Assembly: GCF_000281045.1 (NCBI RefSeq)
Contig: NW_008246095.1
Coordinates: 726 to 31,291 of the forward strand
Origin: Saprolegnia diclina VS20
Lineage: Eukaryota; Oomycota; Saprolegniomycetes; Saprolegniales; Saprolegniaceae
Length of the DNA: 30,566 nt
Direction: 5' to 3'
The position numbers and the translations under genes were made by a program. Under the pieces are notes generated by a model. That model ran no database searches. It was given only the letters and a program-made list of their open reading frames with translations, and was not told where the DNA came from. Shown piece by piece: positions 8,776 to 18,140 of this stretch (its first letter is position 1; the number at the start of each line of letters is the position of its first letter).

Positions 8776-10641
8776 ATGCGCAGCGTGGCGATGATGAGGA
8801 CGGTCCGCCGCCGGTCCATGAGCAGCATGGCCGCGTGGAATCGCGCGGACGTGGAAGTCTCGATCGGCAGCGTTCGCACCGAGTGGCGCAATGGCGTCCG
8901 GCGGCTCGCGGCCTTTCCGGCGCTGCAACAAGTCGCGCTCGAGACCGCGGCCTTCTTCACGGACCCGCGTGACATTGACTTTGGCTACCCGCGCACGTTT
9001 CGCACCAAGTACACGCTCGGCGCCCAGCTCGGCGAAGGCGCGTTTGGCACTGTGTACCAAGTAGCGCCTACGGACGACGCCGTGACGCTCGACTTGGCGG
9101 TCAAGGTCATCCAAAAAGATCGGCTGGCGTCGCGCAAGGACTTTGTCGCGCTGCGCCAAGAAGCCCGCATCATGATGCTGCTTGGCGGCACGCTCAACGT
9201 CGTCCACTACTTTGGCGCGTACGAAGACGACCGCGCGGTGTACCTCGTCATGGAGCACTGCGTCGGCGGCGAGGCGTATGCGCGCCTCACGACGACGACG
9301 CTCGCGACCGAAGACGACCGCGCCGCGTCCTACATGCTCAACGTCCTTCACGTCGTGTGGCAGTGCCACCTTCTCGACATTCTGCACGGCGATCTCAAGC
9401 TCGAGAACTTCCTTTTTGCCGACGACCAAGTGGACTCGCCGCTCAAGCTCACGGATTTCGGTGGCGCCGCGTTTGTCTTGCCGAATGCGGTCGTGTCGGG
9501 ACTCCGAGGCACGCCCTTGTACACGGCACCTGAAGTGCTCCACGGCAAGTATGCGCTGCCGGCCGACATGTGGTGCGTCCTTGGATACATCGACCTGACG
9601 CGTCTCATGGTGGAAGCAGGAGCTGCGGCGTCATTTTGTATCGGCTCTTGAGCGGATCGTTTCCCTTTGAAGGCGCCCTCATCGACGAGCAGATTCTGCA
9701 CGCGCCCATCGATGTCGAGTCGGGCGTCTGGGCAAACGTCTCGCCGGACGCAAAAGATCTGGTCCGACATTTCGAGCGATATTCTTGTTGTTGATGTTGG
9801 GATACGTAGGTGCGCAAGCTGCTCGAGCGAGATCCCCAAGCGCGATTGACCGCGCACGACGCGCTGCGCCACCCGTGGATGGCGCAAGCATTTAAGGAGC
9901 GCAAAGACGCGCGCAGGCAGGTCCCGCGGCACCTCGGCGGCACCATGATCCAGCGGCTACAGCTCTACCGCACCCTCAACGGCTTCCAGCAAGCTGGTAC
10001 GTTTCTTCTTCCTTTGTGTGGTCTGAACGTGTATTACTAGTGTTTATCGAAATGACCAAGCGCGTGTCCAAAGCGAGCAAGGTCGAGCTCGCAGTGCTCT
10101 TCTCTGAGATCTGTGTCGACGGCGCGTCTTCGATTGGCGTCAAGGACCTCGCGCGCGGCTTCCAGAACGGCGGCTACAAGTACAAACACCCTTCAAGCGT
10201 CATGAGCTCAGGTGGTGTAGGCTGACGTGGGGCGAGGTGAAGAGCTTCTTGAGTCGCATGGACATTGACGGCGACGGCGTCATCTCGTTCGATGAGTTTT
10301 GCTGCGCGTTTCTCGACTGGCACGAGATCCAGCAAGATGCAGCCGAGTGGCCGATTCTCGTTCAAACAGTGTTCGCCACGTTTGACACAGATCGCGACGG
10401 CATGATCCGCGTCGCCGACCTCGTTCCGCACATGCCAGGTAAACTTGACACATTGATACATTGATAGTTATGGAATCGACTAGTGCGCATGGTGCACACG
10501 TTTCTGAGCGACGTGCAGCGCTGCTTTGCGCACGCCGACTCGGACAAGGACGGCGCGATCAACTTGGTGGAGTTCGAGCGCATTCTTCTCATGCAAGACG
10601 AGGCGTGGACGGCCTTTGCGCCGCGGTACCTCTGGCACTAG
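8776..10641 (+). CDS. EF-hand (CDPK-like) protein kinase with HGD catalytic loop
   Basis: Predicted calcium-responsive serine/threonine kinase. Six exons (8776-9572, 9620-9761, 9810-9996, 10041-10179, 10221-10438, 10484-10641) give 546 residues. After a basic N-terminus (MRSVAMMRTVRRRS) the kinase domain shows the glycine loop LGEGAFGTVY near 86 and LAVKVI near 110. The catalytic loop LHGDLKLENF has H204, TDFGG provides the metal-binding Asp, and YTAPEVL the APE. The expected Arg of HRD is Gly, so this is not an RD kinase. The C-terminal half has three good EF loops: DIDGDGVISFDE, DTDRDGMIRVAD and DSDKDGAINLVE. A weaker first unit lies near CVDGASSIGVKDL. This is CDPK order. I start at 8776 because the longer frame opens on GTG inside the promoter repeat. 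The first intron ends CAG; the others end TAG. Confidence 0.9.
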
Positions 10642-10778
10642 TCCACGTCGTGAGGCGGCAACGATCGTACTGATAGAGGCGATGTGGCCAAACATTTATC
10701 CGACTGTAGTATACTAGAATACATGTTTTACAATGAATTTCGAGTGGTGGTTAGGGGATTGCGACGGCAAGCAGAGAG

Positions 10779-11318
10779 CTACGCAAAAAGGGCTTTGACT
10801 AGGCTGTAAAAGAGCAGCTGCGGACAGACGAACAGCGCGATCGTCGAGAGCGGATAAATAGCAAAGGGAAAGCGCACCAGCCAGAGCGTGGTGAGAGCGC
10901 CAACAACCCAGAGCATGCTGGCAGACAGCACGAGTACGCTGAGCTCGACGGCTTTGGGAGCAGCTACGTCCACATGTCAGACGACAGGGTTCGCATCGTC
11001 GCGTACGTGGCGGTGACGGTGGTGCGCGCGGCCGGCGCACACGATGGTGCACAGACGTTGCTTCGCCATGCCAAATCCTAGCATTTGTTTGCAAGCCATA
11101 AAGCTGGGGGTGCACGTACGGTGACCCCGGAAAGATGGGGCGGGGGCGGGGGGCGGCGGTATCGATCTAGTACCACCCATAGCACATCTTTCATGTTGTC
11201 CCATCCCACGTACGTGTGTTGGGCTCGGAAGGTCCAAGAGCCTGTTGGCGAGATCCGGTGGGTCCACGCGCAGAGGTCCCGGGTCCATGCCCCGTCCATC
11301 GCCGGCCTGAAACTGCAT
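10779..11318 (-). CDS. Small predicted two-TM membrane protein, function unknown
   Basis: Four exons (11318-11214, 11166-11120, 11077-11007, 10963-10779) give 135 residues. All three introns have GTACG donors and TAG acceptors, are 42-47 nt long, and keep frame at phases 0, 2 and 1. The N-terminal half is Pro/Arg-rich and cytosolic-looking (VDPPDLANRLLDLPSPTH, then RAPPSPPPAPKAVE). The C-terminal half has two hydrophobic helices, SVLVLSASMLWVVGALTTLW and IYPLSTIALFVCPQLLFYSL, ending shortly after. I do not recognise a family. A second Met at residue 11 is an alternative start. It is convergent with the kinase gene (137-bp gap). The hydrophobic last exon is the most secure part. Confidence 0.55.
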
Positions 11319-11393
11319 CCAAATATAACGGACGCGGCGGGTGCGACCACAGGAGGCTGCCACGTCATACAACATTTCGGGGTGTTAGTTCAA

Positions 11394-12531
11394 CTACTCG
11401 TCTCCTGTCAAGTCGACAATCGACGGCTCGTCCGAGTCGGATACGAGAATGAGTTCGGCATGGGAGGTGTGCGATGGCGCCGAAGCATCCAGGCTTGCAG
11501 CAGCACTTGTCGCGTCGGGCGGCTCTGGCTGGTTCTGGGGCGGCTCTGGCTGGCTCTGGGGCGGCTCTGGCCGGCTCTGCGACGATGCCGTCCTCACGCG
11601 GCGTTTCTTCTTCGCGGGTGGCAGCAGCAGTGTCGACGAGGACGCATGCAGGAGTAGAGTCGCCCAGTGCAGCTCGTTGTCGCAGTATGGGCAATACCCG
11701 TGCTTTTCGCTGTGCAGTTGGTCATCATCGTCGTCAGGAAAGCACTCGTGGGCGCAGTCAATGTGCGCGCGCATCGGGCAGTCAACGTGATAGCACATGA
11801 GTCGCGCGTCATTCTCGTGGAACGGGCCAATGCAAATGGAGCACCGCGCGTCATCATCGTCGCCGTCGTCATCATTGCCCGGCGGCCCGTGTGGCAGTGT
11901 GTCGAGCGTCGCGACCTGCGTTACCATGCTCGGAGGCAACTCGCTTGGTGCAATCGACGCTGCTAGCGTTTGTATCTCTACGTGATCTTGTCGCACCAAT
12001 GCATGGGACTCGATGTGCTACCGGGCGTCGTGAAGGAGAGCGTGAGCGACAGCTCGTTCCATGGCGGCAGCGCCAAGATCAAGTACAGTTCAATGAGCTT
12101 GCGTCGTACGGAGCGCATACCGCCGTAGCGCTTGACGTGCCTGGCGCTGGCCATCGCGGTCTTGGTGAAGCGGCTGTTGTACGGGTGCTGCCACACGTAC
12201 TCGACTGTACATTGGCGGCAGAGTGACCCATGACGATCAGAAATCGAAGGGTACGTACACTGCAGCGCTTGCACCTTGGATGCAAAGCCATAGACCACGA
12301 TGAGCATGTCCCTGCGCGCTTGCTCGTATGATGACCAGCGATCGGCTTGAGCACCACGTACCATGGACGGTACTTGGCCGTCTTCTTCGCGCCCTGGACG
12401 ATCTCGCCGTTGTGCTGGCGCAGGCGCCGCTTGGGCGTCATCGTAAAGCCGACGTACGTGTGCTTCATGTGCAGCGACCGCTTGCCTGTCTGCGTGGGCG
12501 TCTGCGGCGTGAGGAGGTAGCACGCAAACAT
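11394..12531 (-). CDS. SLX1: SLX1 structure-specific endonuclease subunit
   Basis: Catalytic subunit of SLX1-SLX4, which cuts branched DNA such as Holliday junctions and flaps in the nucleus. Four exons (12531-12362, 12311-12259, 12204-12022, 11977-11394) give 329 residues. The GIY-YIG nuclease begins almost at residue 1 (MFACYLLT), then TYVGFT, RLRQHNG (catalytic Arg ~38) and QFEYVWQHP (metal-binding Glu 76). The SLX1-type RING/PHD-like zinc domain is near 155-215 (CSICIGPF, CPMRAHIDC, CPYCDNELHW). A basic KKKRRVR patch suggests a nuclear localisation signal. Next comes a QSQPEPP-type heptad repeated three times, encoded by a 21-bp tandem repeat. The protein ends ELILVSDSDE and SIVDLTGDE, each resembling a SUMO-interaction motif. 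The 17-residue LTPQTPTQTGKRSLHMK stretch between the two nuclease strands is longer than usual. Confidence 0.93.
11521..11583 (+). repeat. 21-bp tandem repeat, three copies, in SLX1 coding sequence
   Basis: Units at 11521-11541, 11542-11562 and 11563-11583 follow GGCTCTGGCTGGYTCTGGGG plus C, with changes in the last unit. On the coding (minus) strand they give three PEPPQ(S/N)Q-like heptads between the zinc domain and the acidic tail. Whole-codon unit length means copy changes keep frame. Confidence 0.85.
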
Positions 12532-12563
12532 CAATGCTTTTCCGACTCTGGCACAACACTGCC

Positions 12564-12577
12564 ATTGGCTGAAATCC
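12564..12577. promoter_or_regulatory. ATTGGCTGAAATCC element upstream of SLX1
   Basis: This 14-mer lies 33-46 bp upstream of the SLX1 start and contains an inverted CCAAT box. The identical 14-mer lies upstream of the MSP-domain gene (18066-18079). A variant lies upstream of bS16m. Confidence 0.4.
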
Positions 12578-12672
12578 CGTGGTATTTCAAACAGAGTTCT
12601 TTGGATCGCAAATACACTGTTTTACACAGAAACGATGCAGCATCTCGTGTTGAGGGTCTCGAGTCTAAGGCA

Positions 12673-14646
12673 TTAAGGGTGGACGGCACGGGTTGTCGGC
12701 GATACGCAGAGCCAAGTGGCACCGTTCGTGGTCGGGAAATGGTACGTCTCGCCATGGTCTTGCACGACGCGTGAGAACGGCAGTGGGTGGTGCAGCGTAA
12801 CTTGAGCCACTTTTTTCTCAAAGTTCAAACTCACGCCGACACACGTGGCGTCCTTCCAGCGCTCGACGAGGTCCCGTCGAATGTTGTGCTTCTCATCCAG
12901 GGCCAAAATGTGATCTTTGATCTCGTCGTTCGTGACGACGCGGACGCGGTGGCCATGGACGCCAGCCTTGGCGTCCAAGCTCAGGAGGTAGAACGTTGCA
13001 TACATCCAGTAGAGGTCATCGGACGCCACCTACACCAGATGGAGCATACATGCTAAGACAAGTTGTCTGCATTACCTCTCGCCGCGCGGGGAACGCAAAA
13101 TCGTCGGTGGCCCACGCGTCCAGAAAGGCCTTGTCTTCGGCCGTGCGCGTACGAAAGTACCGCGTGCCCGACTTTTTCTACCCAATGTATGACAACTTGT
13201 GCGTCGGCTACGAGAGGTGGACGTACGTAGGAGTTGCGGTTGGCGGTCTTGACACTCAAGTACGAGACCTCTTCGAAATAGTAGGCCGGCATCGTCGCCG
13301 ACGCCACGTGGCCCTCGGCTTGGACGGACTTGGCGAGCTGGTCAATGTAATCAAAGCGGAAAGCGCCGCCTACCAACAGGATCGTTCAATGTCTCTGGTA
13401 ACAGCAAACACACCTTCAAAGTTCTGGTTGAGGTACGCGACATTGGGCGCATCGACGATGTAGTGTAGCTTCCCCGGTGGTACCTAATGATTCTCAACTC
13501 AACAACAAATCGACAACGTTTTGAGTACTGTACCATGGCGTGTCGGGTTGCGAGCCATTTCTCAAATGCACGCAGCGCTTTGAGTTTGGTTTCACGCGTC
13601 ATCGGCGGCGGTGGCGTGGCCTTGGGGTCGGACGGGATGTACTGGCTCTCGACGCACATGGTCTCGACGGCCTGCAGCAGCGCCTCGAGCTCGGCGAGCG
13701 TCACAGGTAGCTTGGTCAAGGTCGCATCACAGTGTCCGCATGTCTAATCGCACGCCATTGACGCGACCATACATTGTAGCCAAGCGCACCGGAAGCATCG
13801 CGGCGTGGTCGAGCTGCGTCGTGACGTAGCCTGGTCGGTCGCTCGTCGTCGCCATCCACAGCGCAACGTCGTCGGATATCAGTTGATACCGCAGCGCATT
13901 GAGCTCGCCCAGTACGTTATGAAAGATACACTGGTCGACGCCGAGTGCTTTGGACGCAAAGAGGACCTAGGACATGTCGTACCCGCCACGTGGCCGAGTG
14001 GCCGCGTACCATGGTTGGGCCAACCTTCTCCGGCGGCTGCGTCGTGCCAATGGACTTGACATACGCCCAGAACGACCACGCTTTCTCAAGCTCGTTGGCT
14101 ACGAAAGGTGATTCGCAACAAGCGCAACGAGACGAGAGTCGAACCGTGGATGTAGTGCTCGAGCAGCGGTGCGTACGATCGATAATGCGGCTGTACGTCC
14201 GGGTTCTTGGCGTGCTTCTTCTTGAGCAGCTCGAGCGCCAAGTCGGTGCGGTCTACGTAGCATCCACAGTGAGGACAAGGAGAAGGTTGATGCCTATGAA
14301 GCTGACGTGACTGTGTCAGAAGCGCCACCATGGACGAGAAGGCGCCTTCGCGCGGCCCGAATGCGTCGTGCTCGAGCACTTGGCCAAAGAACGCGGCGAC
14401 TTGGTCGACAAACGCAGGTGGCAGCGGCGCCTCTTGGAGACACGAGAAGAAGAACGCGTCGCAGCCCTTGATGTCGTACGGTGACGTGCGCGACTGGAGG
14501 ACACCAAAGGCCTCCTGCAGCGGAACCTTCTCGCGCCGGAGCAAGTGGTGCATCTCGGGCGAGAAGCGCACAGCGCTCGACGCAGACCGACCTCGGGCCA
14601 AGAGCGTCGCCCAAGATCCCCGCGCCCGCGCCAAGTGCAGCATCAT
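12673..14646 (-). CDS. PRORP: Protein-only RNase P (PRORP)
   Basis: Endonuclease that removes 5' leaders from precursor tRNAs without an RNA subunit; probably mitochondrial. Nine exons (14646-14307, 14252-14145, 14098-14025, 13966-13790, 13743-13534, 13483-13414, 13369-13227, 13177-13076, 13029-12673) give 526 residues; all eight introns end in TAG. The start MMLHLARARGSWATLLARG is presequence-like. PPR-type helices follow (TDLALELLKKKHAKNPDV). The zinc bridge uses TCGHCDATL (Cys235, Cys238) and a distal His505/Cys516 (YHFP, TWLCV). The NYN/PIN-like metallonuclease has HYIVDAPNVAYLNQNF (Asp314), ASDDLYWMYA (Asp412, Asp413) and VVTNDEIKDH (Asp443), matching the four catalytic aspartates of plant PRORP. 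Spacing between them is wider than in Arabidopsis PRORP1. The 13789-13744 intron restores the CxxC frame. Confidence 0.93.
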
Positions 14647-14674
14647 GAAACCAGGAATTCGATGGCCCGCGTTT

Positions 14675-14709
14675 GATTGGGCATCGGACATCCGGATGCG
14701 ACCGGATAC
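14675..14709 (-). promoter_or_regulatory. PRORP promoter: TCCGGATG/CCGGATAC pair plus CCAATC box
   Basis: TCCGGATG (14691-14698) and CCGGATAC (14702-14709) lie 45-63 bp upstream of the PRORP start. On the minus strand CCAATC (14680-14675) lies 29-34 bp upstream. This copies the order seen at the EF-hand kinase. Confidence 0.4.
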
Positions 14710-15154
14710 ACTGAAAATGGCGGCGACAACCACCTTGCAGTTGCCGTCGCACGCGCTGACAACCGGCCCATTGAAATGGACCTCCTCACAAGGTCTATTC
14801 CGAGCTCCTAGCTCTAAAATGGTGTGGTTGTGCTGGAAGTGAGATCGTCAGAGCGCTGTGGCGTTGATGCAGCCACCTCCCACTGACCCGACTCTGTAGC
14901 GAGACTTCAAGGACTCCCCACGGGCAGTACGAGGGGCATAATACACGTCCTTCTCCGACCCAGTGAGATTGGGCGAATGTGGGTCGCTAAAGCGTCTGTA
15001 CAGTCCGAGAAGAACGCAACCGCAGCCCAGAATTTTGCGAGCCAAATCCAAATGCACATAGCCCCTTTGAGACGCTGCAGAGACCAGCGCGTTGTCAAGA
15101 CACCGATAAACTTGGCTCAAATTACCGGGAAAGAGTGACGAGGTCGTGTAGCTC
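14710..15154. other. Intergenic region between PRORP and PARP
   Basis: Both flanking genes are on the minus strand. The minus strand stays open from inside the PARP last exon down to about 14848, in a frame different from PARP. It includes SQRGYVHLDLARKILGCG and YRRFSDPHSPNLTGSEKD. Third-position G/C is weak and no domain is recognisable, so I treat it as PARP 3' flank rather than a gene. Confidence 0.4.
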
Positions 15155-17264
15155 TTACGGGACGCGCGTGTCATCAAAGTCGACGACGACGAGGTACCGC
15201 ATGCGCATTTGCGCCGTGTTGTACACAATGTACTCGTTGTACTCGAGCCCGTTCTCCGTCGCAAAGTCGCGGCGCGCGAGCTTGCCCATGGGCACCGTGA
15301 CGCCATCTACGTCATCCTCGTCATGATGCGCCGTCGAAAGACATGGGAAGCGCACCTGGCATGACGTGGTCGAAACCAGAGTCCGGGAGAAACGACCCGC
15401 AGCCGTGGACGCTGTCGTAGGCGACACCGTCGACGCGACTCTTGACCGACGCGTCCGACGCCGCCGTCACATACGATGTGCCAAGCGCCACCTTTTGCCG
15501 CATGAGGAAGCGGCGATACGGTCGCATGCGAACCTCGCAGAGGGCAAGGAGCCCCACCTTGTTTGAATGGCAGTAGCCCACCGAGCGCGACACCTACGCT
15601 GGGTCGTTGCAGCATCTTCCCTCGCAAAACGCAGTCTTACCGAGTCGCTAAAGTAGAGGCCGACGCCAAAGCTCTGGCCGTTCGTGCGGACGTTGGGCGG
15701 TGCAATCTTCAGACCTGGACCGCACGATATCAGCGGCACCGAGCAAGGAATCGCACCGCTTCGGAGAATGCTCGGCCAGTTGTTGAGCGCGCTGCCGTGC
15801 CAGAGCAGCTATGCATGCGTGAACCTTCGTCGGCCCCGCACATGTGTGCACCTTGCGGTTGTGCAGCGTCGCAAAGGCTTGAAAGCGATCCGACTCGATC
15901 TACACCTCGTTGCAGCGTCCTATAGCGTGCTGCGAGGGTCGACCTGCTTGTCGACTTTGTACACGCAGCGCAACGTGAGCGGGAACTTGAGAGGCACCTT
16001 GGTATTGTCGAAGTACGTTTGAATGAGCTTGCGCGCGGGCGAGGCGAACGAGAGCAGCTGCAAGTCGCAGCGCAGGGCCCGGAACTGCGCATGGAGCGGA
16101 TCCGAGAGGCCCGCCTTGGGCTTGCCCTAGGTCGCCACGTCAGCCTCCTCGTGCAAAGCCATCGACGCTGCATACAAGAAAGTGCGTAGTCAGGACCTCG
16201 GCCATGGCGTCGATGCGACTGTGCGTGTCGAGCACGTGCTGGCCAATGGGCTCGGGTCCAAAGCAGTGGGGTACGACTACAACGAGGAGCGTCAGCCCTT
16301 GCACCCAAGCGCGGTCTCGTCACGGGCGTAAAAGTGGCTCGAGAGCAAAACCAGCGACGAGCGCTGCCGCGTGCGCGACGGCGCGGCCGCCAAGACGCCG
16401 CGCATCTCGTCCAGGAGCGCGATGGCCTAATACATTGTCTTATGCCAAAGGACAGGTTTGTGCAAAGCCATACACGGTCGAGGGTGTGCTTGGAGAGCAG
16501 CACCTACGCAGTAGCATCGTAGCCGTTTGCGCATATAGGCGGTGGACTGCAAGCGATACCGGCAACGGCAACGGCGTCGGCGTCGGCGTCCGTGGACGAA
16601 AGTTGCACTCGTCCAGCAGGGCCATGATATGACGCACCTCGGACGTCAAGTGCTGCGGACTTCCGAGGTCCACGTCCACAAAGCTAGCATGTCGACAGCT
16701 GGCGTGAAACACACAAGTTCTAGGACGGTGTACGTGTAGTCGCCTCGGGCGTCATGGAGGAAGCGGTTGCGCCATGTGATGCCCGTCTTGGCCAAGAAGG
16801 CCGCTTGAAACTTGTGGAGGGCGTCGTCCACATTTGCCGCGACCGCGCATTTCGCAGCGCTCGCCTAGAGCAACACGCGGTGGGCGTTGCAGTACAAGAG
16901 CTTTTGCGTACGTCGAGCGCAACGTCGTGGCCGTAGTGACGCTCGACATGCGTCGTGCGCTCCCAGAGAAAGTAGCTGCCGTTGGCGGTGCGCAGCACTT
17001 GCAGAAGAAGCTCGCAGTTCTCATCCGCATTGATATCCACCTACACCACGCGGTAGGTGTGGCCATCGTACTGGTAGCGTATACGCGGTGGAGGCGCGCC
17101 GAGTACAGCGTGGTCTTGTCGGCGTGCACGACCGCCGGTCCGAGGTGCGCGGTCGCCGCCGGGTCCACGTGGTGCGTTGTGGCGGCGGCCAGCTGCGATC
17201 GCTTTGGCTTAGATTTGACGACAGTCGTTGCTGAGGGTTTGCGCTCTTTGCCTGCCTTCTTCAT
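15155..17264 (-). CDS. PARP2/3-type poly(ADP-ribose) polymerase
   Basis: Transfers ADP-ribose from NAD+ to proteins, typically at DNA breaks in the nucleus. Twelve exons (17264-17085, 17040-16912, 16864-16734, 16683-16560, 16503-16474, 16426-16324, 16276-16197, 16126-15944, 15899-15852, 15808-15641, 15593-15356, 15306-15155) give 521 residues; all introns end in TAG. A short basic N-terminus (MKKAGKERKP, KSKPKRS) leads to a WGR-type domain (LLLQVLRTANGSYFLWERTT to ITWRNRFLHDARGDYTFVDV). The helical regulatory domain follows (HTLDRAIALLDEMRGVL). The catalytic domain has LLWHGSALNNW (His340), GLYFSDS (Tyr388), VGYC (Tyr399) and YNEYIVYNTAQMRMRYL (Glu496). The H-Y-E triad of polymerising PARPs is intact. 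The WGR motif itself reads WER. No zinc fingers or BRCT precede it. Confidence 0.94.
16560..16597 (+). repeat. Hexanucleotide repeat in PARP exon 4
   Basis: The plus strand reads GGCAAC twice then GGCGTC three times, with short flanks. On the coding strand it gives TPTPTPLPLP at the start of the regulatory domain, directly next to the exon 4 donor at 16559. Expansion here would lengthen a Pro-rich linker. Confidence 0.7.
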
Positions 17265-17448
17265 GCCGAACTCTGCGATTCTTCCAACATGGACTCTCGC
17301 GCCCGTTGACGTGGGACCCGGCGCATGCGCGTGAGACAACGGACGGCGGGAGGGCGGTGTATCGAAGACGAAGAATGTGGCAGAAGAAGAGGTCTATTAA
17401 GAGATGATGGGCGCGACGACAGCGCGCACACTATGGAGAAGGGTCGCG

Positions 17449-17757
17449 TTACTTGTCGGCCTGCTTGCTCTTGCTCTTCTTTGTGTATTCGCGCGACGGC
17501 GGGATCGGAAGCACGTTGGCGAGGCCCAACAAGAACGAGACGCGGTCGCTCGGCTGCGCGCCGACGCTCAGCCAGTATTTTACCCGGTCGTTGTGCACGC
17601 GGAGTTCCTTGACACCGTCCTTGGCCGCGATCGGGTTGTACGTGCCGAGGATCTCGAGGTGGCGACCATCGCGCGGGCAGCGCGCGTCGGCGGCGACGAT
17701 ACGGTAGAAGGGCGAATGCGTGCGACCCCAGCGCGCAAGGCGAAGACGGACAACCAT
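17449..17757 (-). CDS. Mitochondrial small-subunit ribosomal protein bS16m
   Basis: Binds and stabilises the small ribosomal subunit rRNA. One exon encodes 102 residues. The protein opens MVVRLRLARWGRTHSPFYRI and continues VAADARCPRDGRHLEILGTYNP, the canonical S16 core, then a lysine-rich tail (KKSKSKQADK). I start at MVV because bacterial and organellar S16 proteins begin at this point. An in-frame upstream stretch lacks another ATG near it. A cleavable presequence is not evident, which is normal for S16m because its N-terminus is used directly. It is divergent from the MSP-domain gene, and its promoter carries ATTGGCTAAAAA. Confidence 0.93.
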   Translation of the reverse strand: MVVRLRLARWGRTHSPFYRIVAADARCPRDGRHLEILGTYNPIAAKDGVKELRVHNDRVKYWLSVGAQPSDRVSFLLGLANVLPIPPSREYTKKSKSKQADK

Positions 17758-18140
17758 GCTGGCAACGAAGACGCGGAAGTTGAGCAATGGTACCAGCACA
17801 CCTCCACTGGTTCTTTTTAGCCAATGGCATCGCATCACAATATTTTGACCAATCGCTGCATCGGATACGAAGAATCCGCTCAGCAATGCAATTGATTGCG
17901 AGCGTTGCAAAAGGCGACGGTGGCGTCCAAGAGGAGAGGCCGCGCCAGCACAAGGACGCTGCTCGAGAGAACATCTTGTGGGTGTTATGAGTCTGTCGTT
18001 ATACGCGCTGTGCAGCGAACATCGTCGCAATCAGAACGGGGTGCAAAAAACTGGCATCAGATCTTATTGGCTGAAATCCGATGCATTCTTGACATTTTTG
18101 ACCCAATCGCGTCCGAACCGTCGCCCAAGATCCGCGGGCG
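17758..18140. promoter_or_regulatory. Bidirectional promoter region, bS16m and MSP-domain gene
   Basis: This 383-bp region separates two divergent genes. It holds ATTGGCTAAAAA (minus strand, 17825-17814) facing bS16m and ATTGGCTGAAATCC (18066-18079) facing the MSP gene. It also holds TTTTGACCAATCGC (about 17842-17855) and TTTTTGACCCAATCGC (about 18095-18110). The two sides thus carry near-duplicate CCAAT-containing motifs. No gene is visible inside. Confidence 0.45.
18066..18079 (+). promoter_or_regulatory. ATTGGCTGAAATCC element upstream of MSP-domain gene
   Basis: It lies 62-75 bp upstream of the ATG at 18141. It is identical to the SLX1 element at 12564-12577, in the opposite orientation relative to its gene. 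Confidence 0.4.

Noticed and set aside
13744-13789. Apparent frameshift in PRORP before the CxxC motif
   Set aside because: A 46-nt GT-TAG intron explains the frame change and joins phase 0 to phase 0.
14848-15154. Minus-strand open frame between PARP and PRORP as a separate gene
   Set aside because: It is continuous with a shadow frame of the PARP last exon, has no ATG after the PARP stop in good context, weak codon bias and no domain.
16140-16200. Apparent in-frame TAG in PARP before the GKPKAGLSD segment
   Set aside because: The TAG is the acceptor of a 70-nt intron (16196-16127) with a GT donor at the preceding codon boundary. Splicing removes it and keeps frame.
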